A stretch of 32,414 nt of DNA from Desulfobacteraceae bacterium (lineage in GTDB: Bacteria; Desulfobacterota; Desulfobacteria; Desulfobacterales; Desulfosarcinaceae), in NCBI GenBank assembly GCA_024230435.1, contig JAAERL010001056.1, positions 1 through 32,414 on the forward strand. Direction: 5' to 3'. The first letter of the stretch is position 1. The number at the start of each line of letters is the position of its first letter. The position numbers and the translations under genes are program-made. The notes under the pieces were generated by a model, which was given only the letters and a program-made list of their open reading frames with translations, had not been told where the DNA came from and made no database searches. Shown here one piece after another: positions 7,194-15,953 of this stretch.

Positions 7194-9146
7194 TTATTCC
7201 TCTTCCAATTCTTTTATGTGCGCAAAATAATCGAGGCATTCCGGGTTGCGCAGGGCTTCTTTATTTTCTACTTGCTGGCCATGGATGATTTTGCGCACGG
7301 CCAGCTCCACTTTTTTCATATTCAGGGTATAAGGAATGTCCGGAACGCGAATAATTTTGGCCGGCACGTGGCGCGGTGAAGTATTGGAACGTATGGCATT
7401 TTTGATATCTTTGATTAACGTTTCGGTAAGCTCTTGATCTTGAGCCAGTTTGACAAAAAGGATCACGCGTGTATCGTTTTTCCAGTTTTGACCGACAACC
7501 ACTGAATCTTCGACTTCTTCCACGGTATCGACTTGGCGGTAGATTTCAGAAGTTCCGATTCGAACTCCGCCCGGATTTAAAGTAGCGTCCGAGCGTCCAT
7601 ACATTACAACGCCGCCGCGTTCGGTTACGGCTATAAAATCTCCGTGCCGCCACACATTGGGGTAAACATCAAAATAAGCGCGATGGTATTTTTTTCCGTC
7701 CTTATCATTCCAAAAATAAATGGGCATTGAAGGAAAGGGCGCACAGCAAACCAGTTCGCCTAGTTGGCCGATGATAGACTTTGCGTTTTCGTCAAAGGCT
7801 TCCACTTTCATGGCCAATGCCCGGCATTGAAGTTCTCCGGCATAAACTGGTCCCATGGGATTGCCCAGGGCAAAGCAACCGTTAAGATCTGTCCCGCCTG
7901 CAATGGACGCCAGTTGCACGTCTGATTTGATATGACGGTAAACAAACTCGAAGCCTTCCTCGCTCAAAGGTGATCCGGTGGATAAAACAGCTCGCAAAGC
8001 ACAAAGATCGAATTCATCAGCCGGTTTGAGGTCGCTGGCTTGCAGGGCTTCAATATAACCTGCGCTGGTACCGAAAACCGTAATTTTTTCGTCCTCGGCC
8101 ATCTTCCAAAGAGTTTTGGGCGAGGGGTGAAACGGATTGCCGTCAAACAGAACCAGTGTTGCGCCCACAGCCAATGAGCTGACCAGCCAATTCCACATCA
8201 TCCAGCCGCAAGTTGTAAAATAAAAAATGGTGTCTTCGCGCTTCAGGTCCGTATGAAGGATCAACTCCTTGAGGTGATGCAATAAAATGCCACCCGCGCT
8301 TTGCACCATGCATTTGGGAAGACCGGTTGTGCCCGAAGAGTACATGATATAGAGGGGGTGGTCGAAACCGAGCTGGACGAATTCGGCCTCAGTGGCGGTT
8401 TCGATTTTGAATTTGCCATAATGAACCGCGTTGGCAATGCTGCTGATATGCGGCTGATCTTGCGTGTAAGGTACCACTACAACTTTTTGGATGGACGGAA
8501 TCCGGGTTGTAACTTGGGCAATGCGCTCCAAGCTGTCGAGACGTTTGCCTTTGAAAAAATAACCATCGGCCGTGAAAAGCACCTTTGGTTTGATTTGACC
8601 GAACCGGTCCAATACACCTTTAATGCCAAAATCCGGTGAGCAGCTTGACCATGTGGCTCCCAATCCCGTGGCGGCAAGCATGGCCACAATGGTTTGCGGC
8701 ATATTCGGCATAAATCCAACCACACGATCGCCGGGCTCAATATCCATGGCCTTCAATGCAGCCTGGACCTGCGCCACTTCGGTATACAATTCGGCATAGC
8801 TTATTTTGCGGCGAACTTGTTCTTCACCATAAAAAATCAGCGCGGTCTGATCGTCGCGATACCTGAGCAGATGCTCGGCGAAGTTTAGCCGCGCACCTTC
8901 AAACCATTTCGCACCCGGCATTTTAGAAAGATCATCGATAACTTGTGTGTAAGATTGACTATTTTGCAAATCGACATAATCCCACCAGGCAGCCCAAAAG
9001 TCGGGGATATGGTCTATGGACCACTGGTAAAGCCGGGAATAGTCTTTAAAATCCTGATTGAATCGCTTATTGATCCAATGCATGAAAGCGTACATATTGG
9101 TGGATTGAATTCTTTGATCCGTTGGAGCCCAAAGTTGCTTTGGCAT
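7194..9146 (-). CDS. acetoacetyl-CoA synthetase (acetoacetate-CoA ligase)
   Basis: ATP-dependent activation of acetoacetate to acetoacetyl-CoA with AMP and PPi release, an entry of ketone bodies or polyester breakdown products into central metabolism. It is a 650-aa ANL-superfamily enzyme, the normal length for this subfamily. The AMP-binding P-loop YSSGTTGLPKCMVQ is near residues 269-282. FYFTTCGWMMWNW, typical of acetyl/acetoacetyl-CoA synthetases, follows. The hinge/adenylate motif is YGRSDATLNPGGVRIGTSEIY, and the C-terminal Lys region is NMKKVELAVRK. The N-terminal ~100 residues match the ACAS_N-type domain (WFEGARLNFAEHLL). Start: GGAGG lies 5 nt before the ATG at 9146; an ATG four codons upstream overlaps this ribosome binding site and is unlikely. 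It is divergent from the radical SAM gene. Acetyl- or propionyl-CoA synthetase is less likely. Confidence 0.9.
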   Translation of the reverse strand: MPKQLWAPTDQRIQSTNMYAFMHWINKRFNQDFKDYSRLYQWSIDHIPDFWAAWWDYVDLQNSQSYTQVIDDLSKMPGAKWFEGARLNFAEHLLRYRDDQTALIFYGEEQVRRKISYAELYTEVAQVQAALKAMDIEPGDRVVGFMPNMPQTIVAMLAATGLGATWSSCSPDFGIKGVLDRFGQIKPKVLFTADGYFFKGKRLDSLERIAQVTTRIPSIQKVVVVPYTQDQPHISSIANAVHYGKFKIETATEAEFVQLGFDHPLYIMYSSGTTGLPKCMVQSAGGILLHHLKELILHTDLKREDTIFYFTTCGWMMWNWLVSSLAVGATLVLFDGNPFHPSPKTLWKMAEDEKITVFGTSAGYIEALQASDLKPADEFDLCALRAVLSTGSPLSEEGFEFVYRHIKSDVQLASIAGGTDLNGCFALGNPMGPVYAGELQCRALAMKVEAFDENAKSIIGQLGELVCCAPFPSMPIYFWNDKDGKKYHRAYFDVYPNVWRHGDFIAVTERGGVVMYGRSDATLNPGGVRIGTSEIYRQVDTVEEVEDSVVVGQNWKNDTRVILFVKLAQDQELTETLIKDIKNAIRSNTSPRHVPAKIIRVPDIPYTLNMKKVELAVRKIIHGQQVENKEALRNPECLDYFAHIKELEEE

Positions 9147-9278
9147 AGTGGCCTCCATTTTTTTAATGCAACAAGAACCAAAGCAAGGACTGTTAACACT
9201 TGGGCGGACAAGGTTCTGTGTTACATATAGTGGAAAGTTGTTTAGGGTTGCAGCCGGTTCATGACCGTATTATTTTAT

Positions 9279-9302
9279 CATACCTTGGAAATGGCAGGTA
9301 TG
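9279..9302. promoter_or_regulatory. inverted repeat in the divergent intergenic region
   Basis: CATACCT-N10-AGGTATG is a perfect 7-bp inverted repeat lying between the divergent acetoacetyl-CoA synthetase and radical SAM genes. It could be an operator. No regulator is encoded beside it, so this is tentative. Confidence 0.25.
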
Positions 9303-9410
9303 GGTATCATCTGATAAACAGATATTGGCCATTTTTAAGGAATAAACAAAATTTACCTTTATTGTGATATCATTGTCAACCGGCCGACCGGTAGAATTTG
9401 AAAGGAATTT

Positions 9411-10289
9411 TTGATCGACATGCACTACGAAGGAAATATTATCAGACCGCCCAGTGAAGCTAACAGTATTTTGCTGCAGGTAACTGTAGGCTGCTCGCGC
9501 AATAAATGCACGTTTTGCAGAACCTATCGCGGCGAACGGTTTAAAATTAAAACCGATGACATCATTATGTCCGATATCGCTTTTGCAGCACGGCATTGCC
9601 GCAGGCAAAGACGGATTTTCCTATGTGACGGCGATGCATTGATTATTCCCCAAAAGCGTTTGCTTAATATTCTGGAATCTATCGGCAGGAAGCTGCCCTG
9701 GGTTACACGTATCGGAGCTTACGCTAATGCGAAAAGCTTGGATATGAAAACTCCCGAACAATTGGTTCAGCTTAGGGAAAAAGGCTTGCAGATTTTATAC
9801 ATGGGGCTCGAATCAGGGGATGACGAAACTCTCAAAGCCATAAACAAGGGGGCCAATTCCCAAAAGATGATTGCCATGGCCCGCAAGGCCAAAGAAGCCG
9901 GATTCAAATTATCCGTAACCGTTATTTTGGGCATTGCCGGAGCGCAACGCTCTTTGACCCACGCTGAAGCCACCGGCAAGGTGCTCACGGCCATGGACCC
10001 CAATTATATTGGAGCGCTAAGCCTTATGCTGGTTCCTGGCACACCTTTGTATGAAGATTACACAACCGGGCGCTTTGAACTGATTGAACCTGAGAAGATG
10101 CTTATAGAACTTCGCACCATATTTGCCAATACCAGCCTGAGCAAGGGGCTGTTTCATGCCAACCATGCCTCGAACTATCTGCCCATTAAGGCGCGGCTTC
10201 CTAAAGATAAAACAGCAGTGCTGGCATTGATCGACAAGGCTCTGAACGGACAGGTGACCTTGAAACCGGAGTGGCTGAGGGGATTATAG
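9411..10289 (+). CDS. radical SAM protein of unknown substrate
   Basis: A 292-aa protein with an N-terminal [4Fe-4S] motif GCSRNKCTFC, which gives CX4CX2C spacing rather than the commonest CX3CX2C. It is followed by radical SAM barrel features: a SAM-binding acidic segment (FLCDGDALI), LYMGLESGDDETL near the middle, and a C-terminal half with LMLVPGTPLYEDY. This resembles the stand-alone Elp3/MiaB/NifB-type radical SAM proteins common in anaerobes whose reactions are mostly unassigned. No B12-binding or TRAM domain is visible. The start is uncertain: TTG at 9411 has AGGA about 4 nt upstream. The ATG at 9420, giving MHYEGNIIRPPSEANS, may be the conserved start but lies far from that site. It stands alone between divergent and codirectional neighbours. 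Confidence 0.85.
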   Translation: MIDMHYEGNIIRPPSEANSILLQVTVGCSRNKCTFCRTYRGERFKIKTDDIIMSDIAFAARHCRRQRRIFLCDGDALIIPQKRLLNILESIGRKLPWVTRIGAYANAKSLDMKTPEQLVQLREKGLQILYMGLESGDDETLKAINKGANSQKMIAMARKAKEAGFKLSVTVILGIAGAQRSLTHAEATGKVLTAMDPNYIGALSLMLVPGTPLYEDYTTGRFELIEPEKMLIELRTIFANTSLSKGLFHANHASNYLPIKARLPKDKTAVLALIDKALNGQVTLKPEWLRGL

Positions 10290-10403
10290 GCGCTGATTGC
10301 CTGCAGGTTCCAATCTCACTTGCAATAGGCGCCGATCCAGTGTATCAAGCCAGGCAAAAGTGAATATTTCTTCAACCTGCAATATTCTACAATCTATAGT
10401 ACT

Positions 10404-10439
10404 AATTATAATACAAATTATAATACAAATTAGAATACA
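10404..10439. repeat. three tandem 12-bp A/T units with TATAAT boxes
   Basis: AATTATAATACA occurs twice exactly and once with a single change (AATTAGAATACA), directly upstream of the transketolase ribosome binding site. Each unit carries a -10-like hexamer (TATAAT, TATAAT, TAGAAT). No convincing -35 is seen, so promoter activity is a guess. Confidence 0.7.
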
Positions 10440-10474
10440 AATTGATCAATAAAGTCCAAAGGAGACCTGAAAAA

Positions 10475-12490
10475 ATGCAAACCCGTCCAGATCAAAAAGA
10501 TTCGCAGCTCGATCAATGTTGCATTAACACCATTCGCACCCTGGCCATGGATGCTATCCAAAAAGCAAATTCTGGACATCCCGGCGCACCCATGGGACTG
10601 GCCCCTGCCGGCTATGTGCTCTGGACTCGGGTAATGAACCATAACCCTGTTAATACGGATTGGCCCAACCGGGATCGTTTTGTTTTGTCAGGCGGCCATG
10701 CCTCCATGCTGGTTTATAGCTTGCTCCACCTTACAGGTTACAGCCTGAGCCTAAAAGACATTAAAAATTTTCGCCAATGGGCAAGCAAAACACCAGGGCA
10801 CCCGGAGTATGGCCATACTCCCGGAATTGAAACAACCACCGGCCCACTTGGCCAGGGCATTGCCAACGCTGTTGGCATGGCAATGGCTGAACGGCATCTG
10901 GCTGCACGTTTCAACAAGCCCGGGTATGACATTGTGGATCATTATACCTATGTGATGTGTGGTGATGGCGACCTGATGGAGGGCGTAGCGGCCGAGGCCG
11001 TATCCTTTGCCGGACATTTGGGCCTGGGGCGTTTGATTTGCATTTACGATGACAATGAAATTTCCATAGAAGGTTCCACGGATATTACCTTTACAGAAGA
11101 TGTTCAAAAACGTTTCCAAGCTTGCAACTGGCATGTGCTCACAGTTGAAGACGGCAATGATATTGATGCTATCGAACAGGCTTTAATCGCTGCCAAGGCG
11201 CAAGATCAGAAACCTTCGCTGGTTGTTCTAAAAACTCATATCGCCTACGGCAGCCCCAATAAACAAGGTTGCGCAGATGCCCACGGCGCACCTCTTGGGC
11301 AAGAAGAGGTCTGTCTTACCAAAGACTTTTTAGGATTTGACCGTAACCAGCAATTTTGTGTTCCGCCGCAAGTAAAGGATCACTGCGCCAAGGTGGTAAC
11401 AAAAGGCAGTGCTGCTGAAGAAAAATGGCAGGCTCTGTTTAAAGAATACACTAAGGCGCATCCTGAGCCGGCCGATAAATGGCTCAACGCCATTAGCGGT
11501 TTTCTTCCTCTGGATTGGAAGGCAGGGCTTGCAAATTTTGCCCAAAACGATGGCGCGATTGCTACCAGGGCCGCCTCAGGAAAAGTTTTAAACGCCCTGG
11601 CCCAACGTATTCCCGCACTGATGGGTGGATCAGCTGACCTTGCGCCTTCAAATAAAACCTATTTGAACGGCATTAGCGAATTCCAAAAGCAGTCCTATGA
11701 GGGCCGTAACATCCGTTTTGGTGTACGTGAACATTCCATGGCGGCTATTATGTCGGGGATGTTTTTGCATGGCGGCATCCGGCCCTTCGGAGGCACATTT
11801 CTCGTTTTTGCCGACTACATGCGTCCGGCCATACGTGTTGCGGCCTTGATGAAACTGCCCCTGATCTACGTCTTTACCCATGATTCCATCGCTGTTGGAG
11901 AAGACGGGCCCACCCATCAGCCGGTGGAGCATTTGGCCTCTTTGCGTACAATTCCCAATCTGAGCGTTCTTCGCCCCTGCGATGCCAACGAAACCGCCGA
12001 TGCCTGGATTCAGGCCGTCAATAGCAATGATCAACCAGTGGCCCTGGCCTTGAGCCGCCAGAAACTACCCGTTCTGCCACGCGTTATGACAAACGCAAAG
12101 CTTGTTAAGGGCGCTTATATCCTTTCCGATAGTAAAGGCACGCCTGATATACTGCTTATCGCCAGCGGAGCGGAAGTTCACGCCGCCTTGGAAGCTCAAA
12201 TAGTGCTGACTGAAAAAGGTATAGCCGCACGCGTTATTAATATGCCCAGTTGGGATTTGTTTGAAAAAACGTCAGATACTTACAAAGAAGAAGTTTTGCC
12301 GTCAAATGTCAAAAAACGCCTGGTCATCGAGGCTGGAATTTCTATGGGCTGGGAACGCTATGCCGGCGTTCAGGGCCGAATCATTGCCATGAACAGTTTC
12401 GGCGCATCTGCTCCGGGAAGTACTGTTCTTGAAAAATTTGGCTTCACTGCCGATAACATTGTGACCCAGGCACTTGATATGCTTAAATAG
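10475..12490 (+). CDS. tkt: transketolase
   Basis: ThDP-dependent transfer of two-carbon ketol units between sugar phosphates in the non-oxidative pentose phosphate pathway; cytosolic. The full length of 671 aa is typical. The N-terminal ThDP domain has SGHPGAPMG and the Mg/diphosphate motif GDGDLMEG. The middle pyrimidine-binding domain has [13 protein letters not shown] with the catalytic Glu, and [20 protein letters not shown]. The C-terminal domain follows ([24 protein letters not shown]). AAAGGAG lies before the ATG at 10475 with ~10-nt spacing; the reading frame is open 11 codons further upstream but only from a TTG. It is monocistronic by context. The last codons are partly duplicated just downstream (12476-12512). 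Confidence 0.96.
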   Translation: MQTRPDQKDSQLDQCCINTIRTLAMDAIQKANSGHPGAPMGLAPAGYVLWTRVMNHNPVNTDWPNRDRFVLSGGHASMLVYSLLHLTGYSLSLKDIKNFRQWASKTPGHPEYGHTPGIETTTGPLGQGIANAVGMAMAERHLAARFNKPGYDIVDHYTYVMCGDGDLMEGVAAEAVSFAGHLGLGRLICIYDDNEISIEGSTDITFTEDVQKRFQACNWHVLTVEDGNDIDAIEQALIAAKAQDQKPSLVVLKTHIAYGSPNKQGCADAHGAPLGQEEVCLTKDFLGFDRNQQFCVPPQVKDHCAKVVTKGSAAEEKWQALFKEYTKAHPEPADKWLNAISGFLPLDWKAGLANFAQNDGAIATRAASGKVLNALAQRIPALMGGSADLAPSNKTYLNGISEFQKQSYEGRNIRFGVREHSMAAIMSGMFLHGGIRPFGGTFLVFADYMRPAIRVAALMKLPLIYVFTHDSIAVGEDGPTHQPVEHLASLRTIPNLSVLRPCDANETADAWIQAVNSNDQPVALALSRQKLPVLPRVMTNAKLVKGAYILSDSKGTPDILLIASGAEVHAALEAQIVLTEKGIAARVINMPSWDLFEKTSDTYKEEVLPSNVKKRLVIEAGISMGWERYAGVQGRIIAMNSFGASAPGSTVLEKFGFTADNIVTQALDMLK

Positions 12491-12512
12491 TGTCCATTCA
12501 GATATGCTTAAA
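12476..12512 (+). repeat. 12-bp direct repeat spanning the transketolase stop
   Basis: GATATGCTTAAA occurs at 12476-12487, inside the last transketolase codons, and again at 12501-12512. The spacer is 13 bp and includes GTGTCCATTCA. The segment 12483-12506 is repeated identically (24 bp) at 15861-15884. Confidence 0.8.
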
Positions 12513-13073
12513 AAACTTGCAACCAGTTAAAAACCAAGACAAATAACCGGCAACAACTTTGCTTTGTTTTTTTGAATGGGTTTTTTGGCTATTTTTTTAT
12601 AAAAATCCACGTTATCGACCAGCCACAAGAAAAACGGTCGTTTTTCTTGTGGCTGATAATTGTGGCTGTTTATCGCAAGAATCGTTGCCGCCCCGCTAAT
12701 GCCTTTTGTACCATACGTTTGCGAGAGTCTAACCTTTTTGAGCAAAACTTGAGTTTTCGTAATTTTATATATTATGTATATTCAACAAGTTATCAAGTCG
12801 GCAAGATCTGTTATCAAAATCAATTTTACCGCCTAAACGCGTGGACACCAAGGCTTTAGAGGTGGCTGCGGGAAATTTCGCGGTTTTGGACAAAAACCCC
12901 TGAATGCAAGGATTAAAAACAACAAGATATTAGTGGGTTAGAAAATGCGTGCTTTTTTCATGATCGTATATTTTTCACTTACGCCATCCTTACATTCGGA
13001 GCACTACCAATTTTCAATTATTAAAAAAAATATTCCGATAAAAAAATGAGTATTTTTTTCATTTGTCCCTCGT
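12491..13073. other. gene-free A/T-rich interval
   Basis: I find no credible gene in these 583 bp. Short ORFs on both strands either run through the palindrome at 12620-12655, so both strands encode similar peptides, or lack ribosome binding sites. It contains the palindrome, part of the transketolase 3' duplication, and runs up to MITE copy 2. Confidence 0.6.
12620..12655. repeat. 36-bp near-perfect palindrome (17-bp arms)
   Basis: Arms 12620-12636 and 12639-12655 are exactly complementary around a 2-bp centre (outer ends CAGCCACAAG / CTTGTGGCTG). Pairing continues imperfectly outside (TTATC / GATAA). It lies 130 bp downstream of transketolase. There is no U-tract on the transketolase-sense side, so it is not a standard intrinsic terminator. 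Confidence 0.8.
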
Positions 13074-13249
13074 TTAGGCGATTGGCGGAAAAGAATATAC
13101 CAGATTGAGCTTCGATTTTTTTTCGTATTCAAGGCGCGCCAAAGATTGATGATCAGTTTGCATACTTGACGTATTCGGGCTTTGGCATAACGCACAAGAC
13201 GGGAAAAAGAAATACAAGATGGTATATTCTTTAACTGCAAATCGCCTTA
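13074..13249 (+). mobile_element. MITE family A, copy 2 (complete)
   Basis: A 170-bp element from GGCGATT (13077) to AATCGCC (13246), flanked by TTA at 13074-13076 and 13247-13249. The imperfect inverted termini span about 31 bp and include the 13-bp exact match AAAGAATATACCA. The interior can also fold (GCCAAAG / CTTTGGC). There is no real coding sequence. It lies 50 bp beyond the stop codon of the LVIVD-repeat gene. Confidence 0.88.
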
Positions 13250-13299
13250 ATGTTATTTTTTGGGTTCTTTGAGGTTTTTACCTGCCTTAAACTTTACAA

Positions 13300-15120
13300 C
13301 TAATCGCTGATATCAATTACCTGAAGACCGCTATAAAAATCAGCCACATAGGCAACCCCGCCTGAAACGGCTACTGCCAAAGCGTTACCTGGCGTATCGA
13401 CCGAGCTGATTATGGCAGGGGCGGCAGGATCGCTGATATCTATCACCTGAAGACCGCTTCCATCATCAGCCACATAGGCAACACCGCCTGAAACGGCTAC
13501 TGCCCAAGCGTTAAGCGTATCGATCGAGCTGATTATGGCAGGGGCGGCAGAATCGCTGATATCAATTACCTGAAGACCGCTTAAACCATCAGCCACATAG
13601 GCGACATTGCCTGAAACAACTACTGCCTTAGCGTAACCGGGCGTATCAACCGAGCCGATTGTGGCAGGGTTTTCTGGATCGCTGATATCAATTACCTGAA
13701 GACCTCTGTCATAATCAGCCACATAGGCGATATCGCCGGAAACAGTTACTTCACGAGCGGAACCGGGCGTATCGGCCGAGCCGATTATGGCAGGGTTGGC
13801 AGGATTGCTTATATCTATCACCTGAAGACCGCTTTGATCATCAGCCACATAGGCAACATCGCCGGAAACGGTTACTCCCCAAGCCCATCTTGTATCGACT
13901 GCGCCGATTATGGCAAGGTTTTCTGGATTGCTGATATCAATTACCTGAAGACCGCTGTAACCATCAGCCACATAGGCAACATCGCCGGAAAGGGCTACTC
14001 CATAAGCGTAACCGGGCGTATCGACCGAGCCGATTATGGCAGTGTATTCTGGATTGCTAATATCAATTACCTGAAGACCTCTGTCATAATCAGCCACATA
14101 GGCGATACTGCCTGAAACAGCTACTTTATAAGCGGAACCTGGCGTATCGACTGCGCCGATTATGGAAGGGTTTTCTATATCGCTTATATCTATTACCTGA
14201 AGACCGCTGGTACCATCAGCCACATAGGCAACACCGCCGGAAACGGTTACTCCCCAAGCCCATCCCGTATCGACTGCGCCGATTATGGCAAGGTTTTCTG
14301 GATCGCTTATATCTATTATCTGAAGACCGCTGCCACAATCAGCCACATAGGCAATATCGCCGGAAACGAAAACTCCCCGAGCGCGCCCTGGCGTATCGAC
14401 TGCGCCGATTATGGCAGGGTTTTCTGGATTGCTTATATCTATTACCTGAAGACCGCTGCCACTATCAGCCACATAGGCAACATTGCCGGAAACAGCTACT
14501 CCATAAGCGTAACCTGGCGTATCGACTGCGCCGATTGTGGCAGGATTTTCTGGATTACTGATATCAATTACCTGAAGACCGCAGGGACCATCAGCCACAT
14601 AGGCAACATCGCCGGAAACAGTTACTACCCAAGCGGAACCGGGCGTATCGGCCGAGCCGATTATGGCAGGATTTTCTGGATTACTGATATCAATTACCTG
14701 AAGACCTCTGTCATAATCAGCCACATAGGCAACATCGCCGGAAACGGTTACTCCCCAAGCGAGACCGGGCGTATTGACTGAGCCGATTATGGAAGGGTTT
14801 TCTGGATCGCTTATATCTATTACCTGAAGACCTCTGTAACCATCAGCCACATAGGCAACATCGCCGGAAACAGCTACTCCATAAGCGTAACCTGGCGTAT
14901 CGACTGCGCCGATTGTGGCAGGATTTTCTGGATCGCTTATATCTATTATCTGAAGACCGCTGCTATCATCAGCCACATAGGCAACATCGCCGGAAACAGC
15001 TACTCCATAAGCGTAATCTGGCGTATCGACTGCGCCGATTATGGCTGGGGAAGCAAGTCCGTTACTTGTAAAAATTGCAAGCAATAATAACATCCCTAAG
15101 AAAGCACATTTTTTCTTCAT
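13300..15120 (-). CDS. secreted LVIVD-repeat protein (14 repeats, predicted beta-propellers)
   Basis: A 606-aa protein. An N-terminal signal peptide (MKKK, then a hydrophobic run AFLGMLLLLAIFTS, probable cleavage after NGLA) is followed by 14 consecutive ~42-residue repeats of the pattern ...VDTPG-A-GVAVSGDVAYVAD--GLQVIDIS-PENP. These match the LVIVD type, in which each unit is one propeller blade. Fourteen units would make two seven-bladed propellers; that count is inference. Three repeats (7, 10, 13) are one residue shorter. The ORF stops exactly at the end of repeat 14, with no anchor, sorting signal or dockerin, so the C-terminus may have been lost. AAGGAG lies 5 nt before the ATG. It is flanked by MITE copies 2 and 3 in the same orientation. 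Likely extracytoplasmic, with binding or surface functions; partner unknown. Confidence 0.88.
   Translation of the reverse strand: MKKKCAFLGMLLLLAIFTSNGLASPAIIGAVDTPDYAYGVAVSGDVAYVADDSSGLQIIDISDPENPATIGAVDTPGYAYGVAVSGDVAYVADGYRGLQVIDISDPENPSIIGSVNTPGLAWGVTVSGDVAYVADYDRGLQVIDISNPENPAIIGSADTPGSAWVVTVSGDVAYVADGPCGLQVIDISNPENPATIGAVDTPGYAYGVAVSGNVAYVADSGSGLQVIDISNPENPAIIGAVDTPGRARGVFVSGDIAYVADCGSGLQIIDISDPENLAIIGAVDTGWAWGVTVSGGVAYVADGTSGLQVIDISDIENPSIIGAVDTPGSAYKVAVSGSIAYVADYDRGLQVIDISNPEYTAIIGSVDTPGYAYGVALSGDVAYVADGYSGLQVIDISNPENLAIIGAVDTRWAWGVTVSGDVAYVADDQSGLQVIDISNPANPAIIGSADTPGSAREVTVSGDIAYVADYDRGLQVIDISDPENPATIGSVDTPGYAKAVVVSGNVAYVADGLSGLQVIDISDSAAPAIISSIDTLNAWAVAVSGGVAYVADDGSGLQVIDISDPAAPAIISSVDTPGNALAVAVSGGVAYVADFYSGLQVIDISD
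13303..15045 (-). repeat. 14-unit 126-bp (42-codon) coding tandem repeat
   Basis: The DNA of the LVIVD gene is a tandem array of ~126-bp units with long nearly identical stretches between units (for example the segment encoding GLQVIDIS). This suggests recent unit duplication or gene conversion. It is prone to length variation and assembly collapse. Confidence 0.9.
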
Positions 15121-15211
15121 TTTTTCTCCTTAAAATTTACAGCAAAAAAATTTGGGCGCCATTGTCAAAACAATAAAAGCGCACAACACAACAAAGAACA
15201 GTTTTTTTAAC

Positions 15212-15389
15212 TAAGGCGATTGGCGGAAAAGAATATACCAGATTGAGCTTCGATTTTTTTTCGTATTCAAGGCGCGCCAAAGTTTTGCTGATCAGTTTGC
15301 ATACTTAACGTATTCGGGCTTTGGCATAATGCACAAGACGGGAAAAAAGACATACAAGATGGTATATTCTTTAACTGTAAATCGCCTAA
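15212..15389 (+). mobile_element. MITE family A, copy 3 (complete)
   Basis: A 172-bp element from GGCGATT (15215) to AATCGCC (15386), flanked by TAA on both sides (15212-15214 and 15387-15389). The duplication here is TAA, while copies 2 and 4 have TTA, which defines a TWA target. It truncates the minus-strand ORF whose start is at 15611. Confidence 0.88.
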
Positions 15390-15611
15390 ACTCCTTTTCA
15401 TAAATATGTATGGGTTAGGTGTGTATAGAGGTTGAGGTTCCCATAAATGCCCCCTTCCCCCATCATCCTCGACTTTGGCCATTATGTGAGGCTTGTCTCT
15501 TGCAGGTAAAATGGTTTGATACTGCTCATCTAAAATTCTCACCCAATCATCAATTAATTTTGTAAATAGAGATAAGTGGCTTATTGGCTTCCAATCAGAA
15601 CTGTCGTTCAT
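15267..15611 (-). pseudogene. small hypothetical gene truncated by a MITE
   Basis: The reading frame opens with ATG at 15611, preceded by AGGA with ~8-nt spacing, so it began as a real gene. The first ~73 residues (MNDSSDWKPISHLSLFTKLI..., with DKPHIMAKVEDDG) look like a normal soluble helical protein. From about 15389 the frame enters MITE copy 3 and reads element sequence (LQLKNIPSC...) to a stop at 15267, so the native C-terminus is lost. I do not recognise the family with confidence. A shortened but functional protein cannot be excluded. Confidence 0.55.
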
Positions 15612-15860
15612 AATCAATTCCTATCTGCTATCCCCATTTTTATAAGAGAATTAAATAGTTTCGTTGTCTATATATCTTTAGTATCAATGCATTAGCAAGG
15701 AATATATTTAAATCTAACGGCCAGGATCATTTTTTAATATCGAGGGTCGGCATCAACTAATTGGTCCATCAACAATGCCTTTGCTTATCGCAACGGCTTT
15801 ATCGAAAACGTATTTTTCAACTCATTTGCATATCGTTCTGAAAAACGTTCCGAATCGGCT
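15612..15860. other. A/T-rich intergenic region
   Basis: No gene is visible. This is presumably the divergent promoter region for the truncated minus-strand gene and the plus-strand ThDP enzyme. A loose inverted repeat (CGAAAACGTATTTTTCA against TGAAAAACGTTCCG) lies near 15805-15855. Confidence 0.4.
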
Positions 15861-15884
15861 TTAAATAGTGTCCATTCAGATATG
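15861..15884 (+). repeat. second copy of a 24-bp dispersed repeat
   Basis: Identical over 24 bp to 12483-12506 at the transketolase stop, centred on GTGTCCATTCA. It sits about 70 bp upstream of the ThDP enzyme gene. Possibly the end of a mobile or REP-like element. Confidence 0.75.
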
Positions 15885-15911
15885 GATGATACTAAATGAT
15901 TACCTTAAAAA

Positions 15912-15941
15912 ATATGGCCCCTGACAAATCACGGGCCATAT
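15912..15941 (+). promoter_or_regulatory. hairpin abutting the ribosome binding site of the ThDP gene
   Basis: ATATGGCCC-N12-GGGCCATAT is a perfect 9-bp stem that ends one or two nucleotides before AAAGGAG. In the transcript it could affect ribosome access or act as a protein-binding site. No riboswitch class is recognised. Confidence 0.5.
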
Positions 15942-15953
15942 AAAGGAGCAAGG

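Noticed and set aside
9361-9400. TetR-type operator or promoter (ACCGGCCGACCGGT, TAGAAT) before the radical SAM gene
   Set aside because: The palindrome is imperfect, the -35/-10 spacing does not fit, and no regulator gene is adjacent.
12527-12859. 72-aa minus and 95-aa plus frames downstream of tkt
   Set aside because: Both run through the 36-bp palindrome and share QPQEKR-FFLWL because of it. Neither has a ribosome binding site.
12944-13048. 34-aa plus-strand ORF before MITE copy 2
   Set aside because: No ribosome binding site, low-complexity Lys/Asn tail, no supporting context.
13004-13240. 78-aa minus-strand frame through MITE copy 2
   Set aside because: It consists almost wholly of mobile-element sequence, and the same peptide pieces appear in other copies (for example 32141-32386), so it is repeat-derived and not a gene.
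13303-15045. CRISPR or satellite array
   Set aside because: The 126-bp periodicity is codon-based and encodes regular LVIVD units with a signal peptide, so it is a coding repeat.
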